DNA of 64,000 nucleotides from Dermatophagoides farinae (Eukaryota > Arthropoda > Arachnida > Sarcoptiformes > Pyroglyphidae). Of the stretch, positions 1 through 13,300 are shown in pieces; within the stretch, counting starts at the first letter, position 1; each line of letters opens with the position of its first letter. The DNA is taken from assembly GCF_024713945.1 (NCBI RefSeq), contig NC_134683.1, positions 374,501-438,500 of the forward strand, given 5' to 3'. The notes beneath the pieces were generated by a model. It saw only the letters and a list, made by a program, of their open reading frames with translations, had not been told where the DNA came from and ran no database searches. The position numbers were made by a program, and so were the translations under genes.

Positions 1-1062
1 TCTTCAATTTAAGGTGAGATCACATTTTTTTCTCTCTCTCTCCACGATTCATTTGTGGAAAATTCAATTTTACGTTTGCAAACGTTTTTTTTATTATTGA
101 TTTATGGTGGTCACACAACTGTTCTGTGGCCATTTAATTTAATTGAAATTTAAATTTTTTTTTTACCATTTTAAGACATTCAATACCAACAACAACAACA
201 ACAATACAGCAGATGTCTTTGTTGTTGTTGTTGATGTTGTAGCCATCATGGTGGCCAATTCAGAAAATCAACATGTTTTCAAAATGAAAACAAAAAAAAA
301 ATATCGCTGATGATGCCATAATGATGCGCATGTATGTTTTGAATTATTTTTTTTTTTTGAACAAAAACAAAAAAATAATTCAAAGGCATACGCCCAAAAA
401 TAAATAATATTTCGATGTCATCATCATCATGGTTACAACAACCGTTATGATCAGGTTTTTTTTTTTGGTTTTTGAAATGAAATGAAAAAATTCTTGAAAT
501 TTCATTTCGTACCACTACCACAAATTATCTTGTAATTCAAGAATTTTTTCGTTTCGGATGGTTAAATTTTTGTTTCGTCTAATTAAATTATGTTTTGATT
601 TGGATATTTACTTTGTAGCTTGTTGTTGTTGTTGTTGTTGCTGGTGATGATGGTATCATTTTATAGTATTCCGTTATGAACTTTTTTATTTTTGTTTTGT
701 TTTAGCAACGATCAAGGTCATAACATTCATCCGATCGATCCAACAACGATCTATCAATGACGTTTAACCTCGAAATAATTATCATTTCTGTTATTTGATG
801 ATAATAATTTAATTATACCAACCAGCCAGACAGATAGATAGAGTAGACATAGTGACATGTGAATAAATATACAATTGAATGGAATTCACACAATTCACAA
901 AACAAACGGGAAAAAAATTTCATTCCATTCCATTCCATTCAATTCAATTTTGTTGTTGTCTGTTGTCTGTCTGTGAACAATGATTTTTGTCTTTTATATT
1001 TATTTTCACATTTTATAATGGCAATGTTTTGTTCTTCATTTCTTTCTCTCCGTTTGTATGAT

Positions 1063-1089
<27 letters not shown>
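1063..1089. repeat. (AC)n microsatellite
   Basis: An uninterrupted AC dinucleotide run of about 13 units in non-coding DNA, followed by an AAAC-rich stretch. Confidence 0.9.
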
Positions 1090-1093
<4 letters not shown>

Positions 1094-2098
1094 AACAAAA
1101 ACGAATACAGTTTACATTGGCTTACGACCAAAAAAAAACTCGACCCGAAACGGATTCATTCATTTGATCACACGAATTCAAAAACAAAAAAAGCCAGTCT
1201 GTACGTGGTGCTGGTGGTGGTGATGGTCTTGGAAATTCGGTTTAATTGACAATTGCCAATTATTCAGGTCACACACACATGTAGTACATAGTGGCATAAT
1301 CTTCCGGTTTTTTTCATCATCATCATCATTGTCAACGAAAATTCAACGAATTTTTTTTGTTCATTTTCAACAATCTTGATTCGCCCTGATTCATATGCGT
1401 TTTATTTTATTTATTTTAAATTACGAAAAAAAATAATGCCAATTTCAAGGCCCAATCTAGTTATTTAGTTAGTTATTATTATCAATCATCAACAACATTA
1501 TTATGGTGAAAATTAACAAAAAAAAATGATCAAATATCATCATCCAGTATTTTATGTTGTGTGAATATATGGCACAAACGTAAATTGACTAATAAAAAAA
1601 AACACGCCAACGCATGCGCTTTTGTTATATGTTCTTTCTGATTATGGTGATTATGATGACGAAAAAAAAAAAATGCAAACAAACAAGTGTTTTTTTTCAC
1701 CGGCAAATTATAATGTTGACAATAACAGAATAAAAAAAAAAATTTCAAAATAGCAAGAGATTCGTGATTTGTTTTTTTTTTAATGAAAACAACGAGAAAA
1801 AGGTCAAATATAATAATTTAAAAAAAACACCCACACACACACCCACGCACACATGTCGCGAATGTAATATGGTGGTGGTGGATTTTTTCATTTGGAAAAT
1901 TTCTTGTAAATTTTCATTTTTTCTCTTGTTCAAGTTGCTGTTATTCAATAATTCTTCAAAGAAATTCTTTTCTTTTTCCATTTTTCATTATTTGATTATT
2001 GAAAAACGAACAAAACAAGCAAATCACTTAATCATTGAAGATTTTCTTGTTTCTTTTTCACAGTGGAAACAAAATTTTTTTTTTTTTTTGACATTGAA

Positions 2099-2144
2099 AT
2101 AAGTAGCCTCTGAAATTTTTTGCTTCAACCTTTAGGCTACTTAT
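2099..2144. other. Inverted repeat, 11-bp stem
   Basis: ATAAGTAGCCT at 2099-2109 is the exact reverse complement of AGGCTACTTAT at 2134-2144, with a 24-nt loop between. It stands out from the surrounding low-complexity sequence because the stem has mixed composition. There is no U-run directly after it, and function is unknown. Confidence 0.5.
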
Positions 2145-2426
2145 GAAAAAGTAAGAAAATTAATAACTTGAATCAATGAATGAATGAATGAATGGTAAAT
2201 TCCTGAAATATTTGTTATCGTTAGATTGAGAAAACTGAGGATTTTTTTCTCTCTTCATTCCATTAAATCTTTATTTTCCGGAAATTTTTTTTTTATTTCG
2301 TTCACTTTTTTTTAAATCTCCTAGAATGATTGACAATGTCAATTTTATTGATTTGGTTTTATGATTTTTTTTTGTTGTCCAAATCCGATCATTGATCTAT
2401 TGATCTGATGATCGAAACTCTGATCC

Positions 2427-2445
2427 GTGTGTGTGTGTGTGTGTG
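2427..2445. repeat. (GT)n microsatellite
   Basis: A GT dinucleotide run of about nine units in non-coding DNA. A second GT run lies at about 2661-2678. Confidence 0.9.
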
Positions 2446-2769
2446 CATGAAGTTTTTCTTCTTATTCTTTCCATCATTATTACCTTATCGATTGTTTTTA
2501 TTTCTTTCAAATCATTCAACCATCAAAAACCAAATGTTTTTTTTCTCGAAAAGAATAAAAAAAACCAATCAATTGTCTATCAATATAAGAGTCGTATTTA
2601 TTTCAATGGATGATTATTGCCATTTGATGATTGTGGTCACCCTCCTTTTAATATTTTAGTGTGTGTGTGTGTGTGTGTCCACTACAAGTATACAATTTAT
2701 CTCGCTAATCGTTTGATTGATTTCATATCTAGAAAACATATTTTTATTGTTTCTGACCATCTATTCATC

Positions 2770-2808
2770 ATCCATCCATCCATCCATTTATCTATCTATA
2801 TATCTATT
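2770..2808. repeat. Tetranucleotide repeat (CATC/TATC)n
   Basis: Tandem CATC units change into TATC units over about 39 bp in non-coding DNA. Confidence 0.85.
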
Positions 2809-5211
2809 TTATTGTGGTCAATCGATCAATGATAACCATTATTTATCAAAACAACAGCAAAAATGATTGAATATTAATTGGGCTATTTGTTTGAATATGA
2901 AAAGAACAAAAAAAAAATTATATTGATCAACCATCGATTATTAAAAACAACAGTGAAACCAAACAAAAAAAATTGACATTGATGATGATTATTAACCATG
3001 ATAATTATCTTTATTATGGAAAGAAAAATGAAATCTGAAATAAACTGATGAACAACAAACGTTTGAATTTCGTTTTTTGCTTTTCATCTATCTTTCGTTT
3101 TTTAGCCACTGAGCAGGCCTGATGTTGTGTGATGAGAATAGAAATTCTGTGTAAACGAGATGAACAACAAAAAAAAATTAATTTAAATTTTTTTTCCACG
3201 AAAAAATTACGTTGAAAAAAAAACAAAACAGAACAGAACACAGTGAAAAAAAAAGTGAAAGTTTACAAATCTATTCAAAAAACATCATTGAGGAATGTGT
3301 GTGTCTGTGTGTGTATGCATTGAATTGATGACGATGACGATGATGATGATGATCAGAATGGCAGACAGGGCGATGGCTACATATTTTTGGAATGATGTTT
3401 AGTTTGGTGGTGGTTAGTGTGTAACCTTGAAAATTTTCTTTTACTACTTTTAGCTACTAGCAATGAAATATACATAGAGCAAATGTGAATAGATTTCCTT
3501 ATTTTTATTTTTTTTTTTTTTGGTTTGATGATTATCATGGTTCTAATAATAAATTTGCGAATGACGTATTCTTTTCAGGATGAATTTTTTTTTTCTAAAT
3601 TTCAAATTTTACCGCTCTTTTTATTGATTGGCTAGTAGAAAAAAATTGCATTAACTACCACCGCTACCAAAAAAAAAAAAAAGAAAATTGCCAATAAGTG
3701 AATCATTGATAACACACACACAGAGAGACACTACATCTTTATTTCCATGGTTTCCGCATCATATGTCTTTTTCAAATCATTTCATTTCATTTTTTTTTTT
3801 TTTTTTTTTGGTTCGTCGATGCTTGTGTCATTTTTTTATTATCATTTTTTTTGTATTAATGTGATTTATGATTATCATCATTTTCATTGAAAAAAAAACA
3901 AGCATTAGTTTGTGTGTGTGTGGTAATCATTGAAAAATCATCAATGGAAAAAACATCGAGTGTCGGCAAATCATCATCAAAGAATTTTAATGCAAAAAAA
4001 AAAATAACGAAAGATGCAACAAATTTTTAAGACAAAAAAAAATTTCCCGGAAAGCAAGCAATTTTCTGGAAAATTTTTAAATTCAGACAAAAAACATTCT
4101 TAAAATAAACACGTTCAACACGTGTAACTATTAAATATTCTTTGAATGAGAAAATTGAATTTTTTTTTACTTGTTCTTGTTAATCTTAAATGTCAGAATT
4201 AGAATTTCGGTAATTTTTTTGAATGTAATCCAAAAATAACTTTTAGAATCATCATCATTATTATCAAGGCGTTAGGTGTGGAGAATTTTTCTTTTTTCTT
4301 TTTGGCAACCAGGACTTTTATTCTATCATCACATCCTGATTATGATGATGACGATGATGAAAATTTGTGACCCAGAAAAATAATGATGATGATGATAATT
4401 TTATTTCTCTCGGATTCTTGATTCAAAAAGAAAGAATTAGAGAATTGTGAAAAACAAACAAAACAGACAGATTCATCTATCCCCCACACCCCCACAAAAT
4501 GGAGTTGTTATTAACTAGAAATCTCGTAGACAAGCACAACAATTACCCCGATTATTCGATGATTATTATTACACACACACATGTTAGAGAATTCAGAATT
4601 GACGTGTTGTTCAACAGACACACACACACACACAAATGATTTTTCCAGAAACACATGTGGGTGTATTCTGGTTCTTTTTTTCCTTGTTTCAATTGGAAAT
4701 TGTTATCCTAAAATAAAACGGTTTTTTTCTATTTTTTGGTCGTCATCGACAACGATGATGGCGATGATGACGACGACAAGTTTGATTGTGATCCAATTTT
4801 TTCTTCTGGTTATTGTTGTTGTTGCTGGAACACACAGCAACAACAACAACCACTACAAATCATTCATGCATATTCGTTGGTTTGGTGTTTCATTGATTTA
4901 GACCACCAGTTTACTATGCGGTAAAAAAAATGTTGCTTCTGCTTCTTGTGCTATTCTCGCGTTCACGGTTTGTTTATTGCAATATCATGCTTTTTTTCGA
5001 ATCTTTTTTTCTGTTGTTGATCCAAATTCAACAACAACAATAATCGGATTCTATTTATGTTTTACGATTTACAGAATTTTCATAAAAAACTTGTCCTAAT
5101 ACGAAAAAAAAAATCATCATGTTTTGACAGTTTGAACGTTTTCTCCGAATAAAAACAAAAACATTTTCAATTCTAGAGATTATGTTTAAATCTAGTCAGC
5201 CAATCGATTAT

Positions 5212-5231
5212 ATCATCATCATCATCATCAT
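5212..5231. repeat. (ATC)n microsatellite
   Basis: A short pure ATC trinucleotide run. Dozens of similar ATC/GAT tracts are scattered through this window. Confidence 0.8.
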
Positions 5232-5323
5232 TGAGAAAGGTTGGTAAATTATCTCTATTCATTTTTTCATCAAGCAGCAAAAAAAAAAAAAAAATCTTCA
5301 TCGACAAGTTATTGTTGTCTTCA

Positions 5324-5351
5324 TATATAAATGTGAATGTCAGTGTCAGTT
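5324..5351 (+). promoter_or_regulatory. Candidate core promoter (TATA plus initiator-like TCAGT)
   Basis: TATATAA at 5324-5330 is followed by two initiator-like motifs, TCAGTG at 5340 and TCAGTT at 5346. The spacing to the second initiator A (24 bp) is a little shorter than the usual ~30 bp. The site is about 5 kb upstream of the giant gene's ATG and in such AT-rich DNA could easily be chance. Confidence 0.15.
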
Positions 5352-5439
5352 TGTTTACAAATAATGATCATGACGATATCTTGATGATCAAATATGATCA
5401 TCAACAATAAACAACAAGCTCAATAAAAAAAAAATATAT

Positions 5440-5502
5440 AAAAAACTGGCGCGGCAAGACAAAAAAAAAATACATATGGTAGTTGGCCACGCCAGTTTTT
5501 TG
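5440..5502. other. Imperfect inverted repeat
   Basis: AAAAAACTGGCG near 5440-5452 pairs with CGCCAGTTTTTT near 5489-5500. The stem is extended by GG/CC beyond one mismatch, and the loop is poly-A-rich, about 35 nt. The local GC patch in otherwise AT-rich sequence makes it visible. It may be a remnant of a small mobile element or a structured RNA, with no further support. Confidence 0.4.
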
Positions 5503-6676
5503 TTGTAAATTTATTTATTTCAACATTTTTTTCCGTCGAAATTTCTTCCTTTTTTCTCTCTTATTTTTTCTTCACTGGCATCCATCCATCCATGGATGGA
5601 TAAATCTTCTCGTTGTTGTTGTTGTTGTTTCGACGCCCGAAAATATTCACTGACAACAACAACAGAAACAGTGAAACGAAATAATTTGAGCCGCGCGAAT
5701 CCATACGAAGCCAAAAAAAAAACGAAACGAAACGAAACTTGATCAAAAAAAAAATCTTCAAATGGGGTGGTGTGTGTCGGTCGATGGAAGTGGCATTTAT
5801 TCATTCATTCACTCAATTCAATTCAATTCGATGCAATCATCATGAAATCATCATCATTGGTGGTAAACAGACAAGTTTTCCAAAAAAAAATTTTTGATGA
5901 TGATTCCTAGAATGTCTGCTGCTGTTTTGTTGCAAAATTCATTCATTCATTCAACCAACCAACCAAAAAAAAAACACACAATTATCATAGACATTGAACC
6001 ACTACCACTACTACTGATGTTTGATGCTTGTTGTTGATGACATTGCACAATGATCAACGATGATGATCATCATCGCCAAATTCGTAATTCTTTTGAAATG
6101 AAGAAAAAAAAACATCCCAGAAGGCAACTAGTCGCCGTCGCTGTCGTTGCCGATGATTTATTTTTTTTTTATTTTTTGGATTTTTAAATTTTTTTCTGCA
6201 ACAACAACAACGAAAAAAAAATCCTGTTTATTTGACTCGGTGTGTGATGAATGATTACCACCTTGAAAGTTTTGTTTTTGGTTAAAAAATTTAAATTCTT
6301 CTTTTGTTGTTTTGAAAAATATTCCCGTGTTTGGTTTTTGTGTCTGTGTGTGTGTGTATGTGTGGATGTGCAATTTTTAAAACAATTTTCAATGTTTATC
6401 CTTTCATCGTAGTCGAAAAATCTGAATTTTTTTTTCTTCGATTCAATACTTTTGTATGTTTTTCTTGTTTGTCTGATCTATCTCTAATTTCACCCAGTCA
6501 CCTCTTTTTTTTCTGCGTTTATCGCCCAAAAAAAAATTTGCACGATTATCGATTTTTCCAATGAATAATTGGGTCATTCGTTTCGGTTAGTTTATCATCA
6601 TCATTATGTCCTTGGATTATTGTCTTTTTTTTTGGCAATTCTTTTTCCTTCCTTTTTTTTTGCCCCATACCATGAC

Positions 6677-6684
6677 TATAAATA
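6677..6684 (+). promoter_or_regulatory. Candidate TATA box
   Basis: TATAAATA matches the metazoan TATA consensus well and lies about 3.7 kb upstream of the giant gene's start codon. No clear initiator lies ~30 bp downstream. It is reported as a candidate only. Confidence 0.15.
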
Positions 6685-8020
6685 GAATATTCTTATTTCA
6701 GATTTTTATTTATCATCAGTTCATTACTGAAATGGTTTTTATTTTCTTTTGAAAAAAAAATTCAATAAATTCGTCATTGTCTACCATTTTTGTTTACAAT
6801 CACAAAATTGTCCTTGACTAAATGGAATATTGTATTTTTTTTTATGATCATGATCATCATTCGTATTAGCATCATGTTACACACACACACTAACCATTCA
6901 TTTTATTTCATTGTTTCTACCCCTTTATTTATTAGCGTTATTTTATTGTCGTCGTCGTTGTTGTTGTTGTTGTTACCATCATTTCTCTTGTTTATTATTA
7001 TTATTGCGTTTCAAATAACACAGTGAAAAAACAAATAAACACTGAGTGTGTGTGTGTGTCGTCTCACGATCTTTGTTTGGTAGTTGTTGTCATATTTACC
7101 ACCCCCACCTTTCTTTCTCTCTCCCTCTCTCTCTCATTTGATTTGTTCAAATTTAGCATAAAAATAATCATCATCATCATTTCCTGCCCTTTATTTTCAA
7201 TTTTTGTTTATTTTTTTTTTGTTTTTTGCTTGCTTGCTTGGTTCCACCACCATAACAATTTAATTTTTTTTTTATTACAAAGAAGTGAATGATAAACACG
7301 AATATAATGATGATGATGATGCAAACAACAACAACATATTAACACTTTGTATTCCGTTTAAAGTTATGGTTATTATATTAACTTTGAAAAAAAACTTTCT
7401 TTTTTCAAAATTAACAAAAAAAAATAAAATCTCTTCAATCGATATTTAAATAATTATTGCATGTTAGCAATGTTGTTGTTCGTTTTCAAAAGATTTTCTC
7501 TCTCAGATTCTAATTTTACTTTTTTTTTCTCTCTCTCTCCCATCAATCATCAAATTTTCAAATTTTGACTTTTTTTGCATCTACTTTTTTGGCTGGTCGG
7601 CTTCATTATATTGTGGTTATCCAACAACAACAACAACAACATGTAGCAGCTATCCACCATCGTTGATATAAAAAAAAACAAAGCAGCAACAAGTTGTTGT
7701 TGTTGTTGTCGTTTTTTCTGGATGTTAAAGTGTTATTATTTGTATGGTGTGTGTCCGTGCCTGTCTATAATAAACATCATCATCATCTTTATTCAAGGTC
7801 AAGAAGTCTAAATCTGCGTAGTCTGTGTCTTTATTGGTGGAAAAGAATTTGTCTTCCAAATTAAAAACTAAAAATTCACAACAGCAGCTGTGTTTTCGAT
7901 TGTAGTGATTTGTTGGAAATAAAACAAGCGAAAAAGAACCGAAAATCGAGAAAAAGAATTCACGATTAATCAGTCAATCAAGTGTTGATCCAATAGGTTG
8001 AAAATAAAAGCCGAAAAAAG

Positions 8021-8046
8021 TCGTCATCGTCGTCGTCGTCGTCGTC
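8021..8046. repeat. (GTC)n microsatellite
   Basis: A GTC trinucleotide run with one interruption, in sequence that precedes a strong splice-donor-like site at 8217. Confidence 0.8.
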
Positions 8047-8216
8047 AAAATAAAAAAAAAATTCAGCATTTTTTTCTGTACCAATTGGATCAATCTTGTT
8101 TATTATTGTTTCTTCGTGTTAAGTTTGTCCATTTTGCAATTGTCACCACCATCAACTTTTGTTCCATCATTTTGTGCTGCCACTATTGAATATACATTTC
8201 AAAAAAATTTTTCTCG

Positions 8217-8222
8217 GTAAGT
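8217..8222 (+). promoter_or_regulatory. Candidate 5' splice site of an untranslated exon
   Basis: GTAAGT after a G matches the donor consensus fully. No coding frame crosses it, so if used it would end an untranslated leader exon of the giant gene, separated by an intron from sequence near 9945 or 10312. Confidence 0.25.
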
Positions 8223-9716
8223 TTCTTTTATTTGCAAAAAAAAAATTTTCCAAAAAATTTCTCTAATCGTTCGAAATCATGTCCAATATCCCTTTTTTCA
8301 TTTGGTTATTTGTTTTCATTAACAAAACATTGAAAATGTGAAAATCAAAAAAAAATTCAAATTCAATTACTTAATCCACATCATCAATCAATCAACATGT
8401 CAAATAAAAAAAAAATCTCGTCACATTGTTCATCAAAATTCTACATCGTGTTTATCGTGTTTTCATCAAAAACCAAAAAAAAAACTCGTCCTTGTCATCG
8501 TAGTTGAATCTTGTTTTATGAGCTATTCATTTGTAAACATCCATCGCTGAAAACAAAACAACAACAACAAAAACCAAATAATCGACAAGTATCAAATCAA
8601 CAACAACAACATATTCATTAAAAATTGCCACGAAACGGTTACCACGACAACTAAAATAAAAAAAAAGTAAAAATAAAAATTTTTCTTTTTTTTTGAAAAC
8701 AACGAAAAAAAATCACAAAACAACAACATCTACCGATCCATCGATTATTGATCAGCGAAATTCGAATTTTGAATTCAAAGTTCAATGAAAATTTTTTACA
8801 AAATTCTATTTTTAATCTTTTTTTGTGATTTTTTCATAATTCTTTTTTTTGATTGAGAAATATTCTGATTTTTTTTTGTCTGGACGTTTGTTTTTGTTTA
8901 TCCATAGATTGGTTGTTATGATACCTGAATTGTGTTGTTGTTGTTGTTGATTTGATTTGATTCGATCTACTGCTACTACTACTGCTGCTGCTTCTAATTG
9001 TGCTGTTTATCTTATTGAAAAAAGTGTTTTTTTTTGTGTGTGTAATGATGATGATGATTAATTAATTCGTTCATTAATTGTCATTCAATATTCGTCACAC
9101 ATAGACTCGTTATACACACTTACACACTCACCGGAAATTATTCAATATTCATATTTCACATAAAGTTTGATCTTATTACATAACAACAATAGTGATAGCT
9201 GATTTTTTCTTCTTCTTTTGATCTGTCATCAATCAATCAGTCAATCAAAGTCGTCAAAGTCGTCAATAGTCGTCGTCGTCATCAATGGAAAAAAAATCAA
9301 TCAGCTATTACTTCAATAACAAGATATTCATTTGATCAACCAGTTTTTTTTTTGTTTTTATTTTCATCATCTAATTCTACACACAATCCGTCCATAGTGT
9401 TTGTTTGTTTTCTGTTCACCCCCTTCTTACTATCATCACCATCATCATCATTATCGTTTATTTACAAAGTATCAATCAAGAATCACGAAAAAACCAACTC
9501 ACCAAAAACCGGAAATCCCTTGTGCAAATTTTTTTTTTGTTTTTGTTTCTGTTTTTGTTTTGTTTATCATTTTCGTTTTTTGTTGTTGTTGTTGTTTTTA
9601 TTGTTTTGTTATTAAAAATCAAGGAAAAAAAAGATTCCTGTTTATGCAAGTGTTTTTGTTTATGAGTGTTGTGTAAAATTTTCAATCAACAATCAAAATA
9701 TTTTGACGTTTTTTTT

Positions 9717-9761
9717 CATCATCATCATCATCATCACCGTCATCACCGTCATCATCATCAT
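9717..9761. repeat. CAT/CACCGT repeat tract
   Basis: Tandem ATC units are interrupted by two CACCGTCAT units. This is a compound microsatellite in the putative leader region. Confidence 0.85.
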
Positions 9762-9834
9762 TTCACAATTCAACAGACTCATTCACATTCACTCACTTGA
9801 AACCAACTGAACATTTTTTTTTGTTTTCTTTCTG

Positions 9835-9945
9835 GTAAGTAGAATCATGTCATTTCTCAAGTCTGTTTTGAATGCACGAAAATAATAAAAAAAAAATCCA
9901 ATACGATCGATCCTTTGTTTATTTAGGTTTTGTTTTCAATTTCAG
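9835..9945 (+). promoter_or_regulatory. Candidate 5' UTR intron of the giant gene
   Basis: The donor GTAAGTAG at 9835 follows TTTCTG. An acceptor with a pyrimidine-rich tract ending TTTCAG lies at 9940-9945, giving a 111-bp intron similar in size to others in the window. An alternative acceptor, TTATTATCAG, ends at 10312, 44 nt before the ATG. Transcript evidence would decide between them. Confidence 0.35.
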
Positions 9946-10356
9946 ACCAATTCTGATCGATCGAATCGATAGTTCAAGTTATTATGCTAGGCTTTTTTTT
10001 ATTGAATAATTTAAGCGTGTCGATGTTGATGTCTACCAGTATTTGAGTGTGTGGAAATTAATTTCAATTGTTTTTTTTTCATTTGTTTTTCTCTTGCTCA
10101 ATATATATTGTTCATCGTTGTCGATTGACATTTTGGTGAAAAAATTGTGAAACCAAAAAAAAAATCACTTGAAGAAATTACGCATTATTGTGGTCTATTT
10201 GTGCCTCAAACAAAATAAGTAGATTGATAATTGATTTTTAATCGAAGAAAAAGAAAATTGAATCAATCATTGTCTTTATTTTGATGAAAATACAAAAAAG
10301 CCTTATTATCAGTGAATCATTGTAAAAAAAAATCAATTAATTTTTTTATTTTCGAA

Positions 10357-13300
10357 ATGAGTAATCAACAAAAATTACCCGGAAAAATGGATGATGATGA
10401 AATTATAACCAAAACAAATGAAACAATGAAAACAACAAGTGTTAAAACGACAACAAGTCGTCAGATAACGGCAGAAGAATTGGCACGATTACCCGCTGGT
10501 TCATATACCATTTCCACCGGTAATTCTGGTGGTAGCGATGTTGGCACAACAACAACCACAACACCAGGTATCACAACAATTACTATTGAAAAACAGGGTG
10601 ATCCATTTGTTCTGGAACAATTAAATCGTAATATTTTACAACAACAAATTGATACTCATCCATCATTAACATCATCATCATTACAACAACAAGCATCTGC
10701 TATTGGAGCAGCTGCTGGAACAATAGAATCATCATCAACATCATCACGTCTTCCTAAAATGAATGAAAAAATTGTGATTGAAAGAGCCTTTGATAAACCA
10801 CTTACAAATCAACCACAAGTTATACATCAAAAAACAACAATCACAAATATAACTAGTGGTCCATTATTGATGGCTAAAAGTGATGATGATGGTGGTGGTG
10901 GTGGCGGTAATGTCATGATCGATACAACATCCACGAGAAATGGATCAGATGGTCCAATAACAACAACGCAGAAAATAACTAAAACAATCTTAGATGGTTC
11001 GAACGTAGTGACCACCACTACTACTACAACGACAACAAATGGTTCTGATGATCCAAATTTGATGAAACCAGAAGATTTTATTAATCCAGATCTTCTGACA
11101 CCAGAACAAGCTGCCATTCGTATACAAGCTGCATTTCGCGGTTATGAAGTACGAAAATCATTATCACGTGATCCATCACCAAATTCAATGGAAAATGCAA
11201 AAAATAAAAAGAAACAAAAAACGAAGCCAAAATTACTGAAATCAATTGAAAATAAACCACCGCCAGTATCATCAGTGGATGATAAAGGCAGAAAATTGGA
11301 TGATAATCTACAGATGGCAATCGATAATGCAGCTGAAACTGTTGATCAAGCAATAAAAGATGCTGAAACCGATGGAAATTTTATTGATCGTTTATTTGGA
11401 CGTAAAAAACGTTCATTGAAAAAATCAAATCGACCAGATGTTTTAAGAAAAAAACGAGATATATCAATGGAATCCGATGTTAATGTTAATGTCAATGATG
11501 ATGATAATGAATTGAAATTAAATGTTCACAATGGTGGTGGAACGGGCAAAAACAAACGAAAAAAAGAAAAATTAGCAATGACAAAAAGACATCAGACATT
11601 GGATCGGCCACCAAAAAGTCCACAAACAAAAAAAATTATTATAAAACGTAGCCATTCCCTTGATAAAAGACCTGTTGATCAGAATGATGAGATTGATGAT
11701 AGTAATGAAAAAGATATGGATATCGATCATGATGATGATGATAGTGGTGGCAATATTTTCAAAAGATTATTTGGTAGAAAAAAGAAAAAAGAGACACCAA
11801 CAAAAATATCAACAACAACAACAAGTGGTAATGGTGAACAACCAGAATTACAATGGGAATATAAAACGGGTGATATAAATGCCGAGAATGTTGTCGATAT
11901 TGGAAAATCAAAAGGCGTTGGCCTAATGAAAATTGGTTCAAAAATTAGTCCAAGTGAAACAAATATTCTACGTATTGAAACTAAATCATATTCAGTAAAA
12001 GATCGTGAAGGAAATGTCTCTGGTAATTTTATAATTGAACAAAAAACTGGTGATTTTGATTTGAGGCCTTCTGGTGATGGTAGTGGTGGTGATGGTGGAA
12101 AATGGCCCAAAATGATTGAAAGTGGTGATATAAACGCACGTAAACATGGTGAGTTATTTTTCCTGATGATCTGCTTTTTCAAATGTTTAACCATTTCGGA
12201 ATTTTTTTCTTATTCTCATTTTTTTGAATGTGAAAACAGGAAAACTTGACATGGAAATCCAAGACCCAAATTTAGATGTGAATGGAACAACAACCGACCA
12301 AACAGCTGATCGTTCAAAACGTGGAAAATCTAAAGATCGTGTCAATGTATCAGTTGGTAAAATTAAACTTGGTGGTGAAGTCATTGATTTGAAAATAACG
12401 GATGATAAAACAAATAAATTTGATAAATTCATATCGGCAAGAATGAGTCCAGAACCAGAAGACATGAGAGTAGAATCAGGCAATATTGATGTAAATGTCG
12501 ATGGATCATTTGGGCTGAAAGATCGATTTAGACGTGGAAAATCTAAAGAAAAAGAACCAAAATCCAAAAAGGAAACAAAAGATTTCGAAATAACAATGCC
12601 AAAAATTGACCTAAAAGGACCGAAAGGAGAAATATCTAGCAGCGGTATCGATGTAAATGTTGGCCATGTGGAAGTTGATGCACCAAAAGTTGAAGGTGAT
12701 TTAGATTTGTCATTGAAAAAGAAACGTGGAAAATCCAAAGAAAAAGATGGAAAAAGCTGGGAATTTGGAATGCCAAAATTTGGTTTTAAAGGGCCGAAAG
12801 TTTCTGGTCCTGATGTCGATGTCAACGTGGATATGCCTGATGTTAAATTGAAAGCGCCAAAAATATCTGGCCCTGAAGTGGATGTAAAAGGACCAAAAAT
12901 ATCTGGCGCTGATGTTGATGTGAACGTAGATTTGCCAGATGGTGAAATCGATTTGAACATAAGTCCCAAAGAAAAAGAAGGAAAAGATTGGCAATTGAAA
13001 ATGCCAAAATTTGGAATCAAAGGACCTAAAATATCAGGCTCAGATGTTGATTTGAAATTGGAAAAGCCCGAATTGGATGTAAAAGCACCGAAAGTTGAAG
13101 GAGACATTGATTTATCGATTGATGGCAAAAAACCAGAAGGCAAAGATTGGGAATTTAAAATGCCAAAACTTGGATTCAAAGGACCAAAAATCAGTGGGCC
13201 AGATATTGATATAAAAGGCACAAGTGGAAAAATTTCTGGACCTGAAGTCAATGTTGAAATGCCACAGGTTGATGTTAAAATGCCTGAACTTGAAGGTGAT

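Larger units (their letters stand above)
1..10356. other. Non-coding upstream region, no gene recognised
   Basis: About 10.3 kb without a convincing protein-coding exon on either strand. The open frames present are short and made of translated microsatellites and poly-A/T, giving runs of His-Thr, Phe and Lys. The region is very AT-rich, with many CAT/ATC, CA, CAA/TTG and poly-T tracts. It probably contains the promoter and untranslated first exon or exons of the giant gene that starts at 10357, but nothing fixes their position. A gene outside the window to the left could also extend introns into it. Confidence 0.6.

Noticed and set aside
859-1249. Short open frames with poly-His-Thr at 859-1249 and similar ones through 1-10300
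   Set aside because: They translate CA/CAT microsatellites and poly-A/T. They have no conserved-looking segment and overlap one another in several frames.
9352-9685. Overlapping ~90-codon frames upstream of the giant gene
   Set aside because: Three forward frames and one reverse frame are open at once over T-rich sequence, as expected for low complexity rather than coding.
10312-10356. N-terminal extension of the giant gene from 10312
   Set aside because: That extension begins with GTG, not ATG, and reads like untranslated leader. Its start also coincides with a possible splice acceptor.
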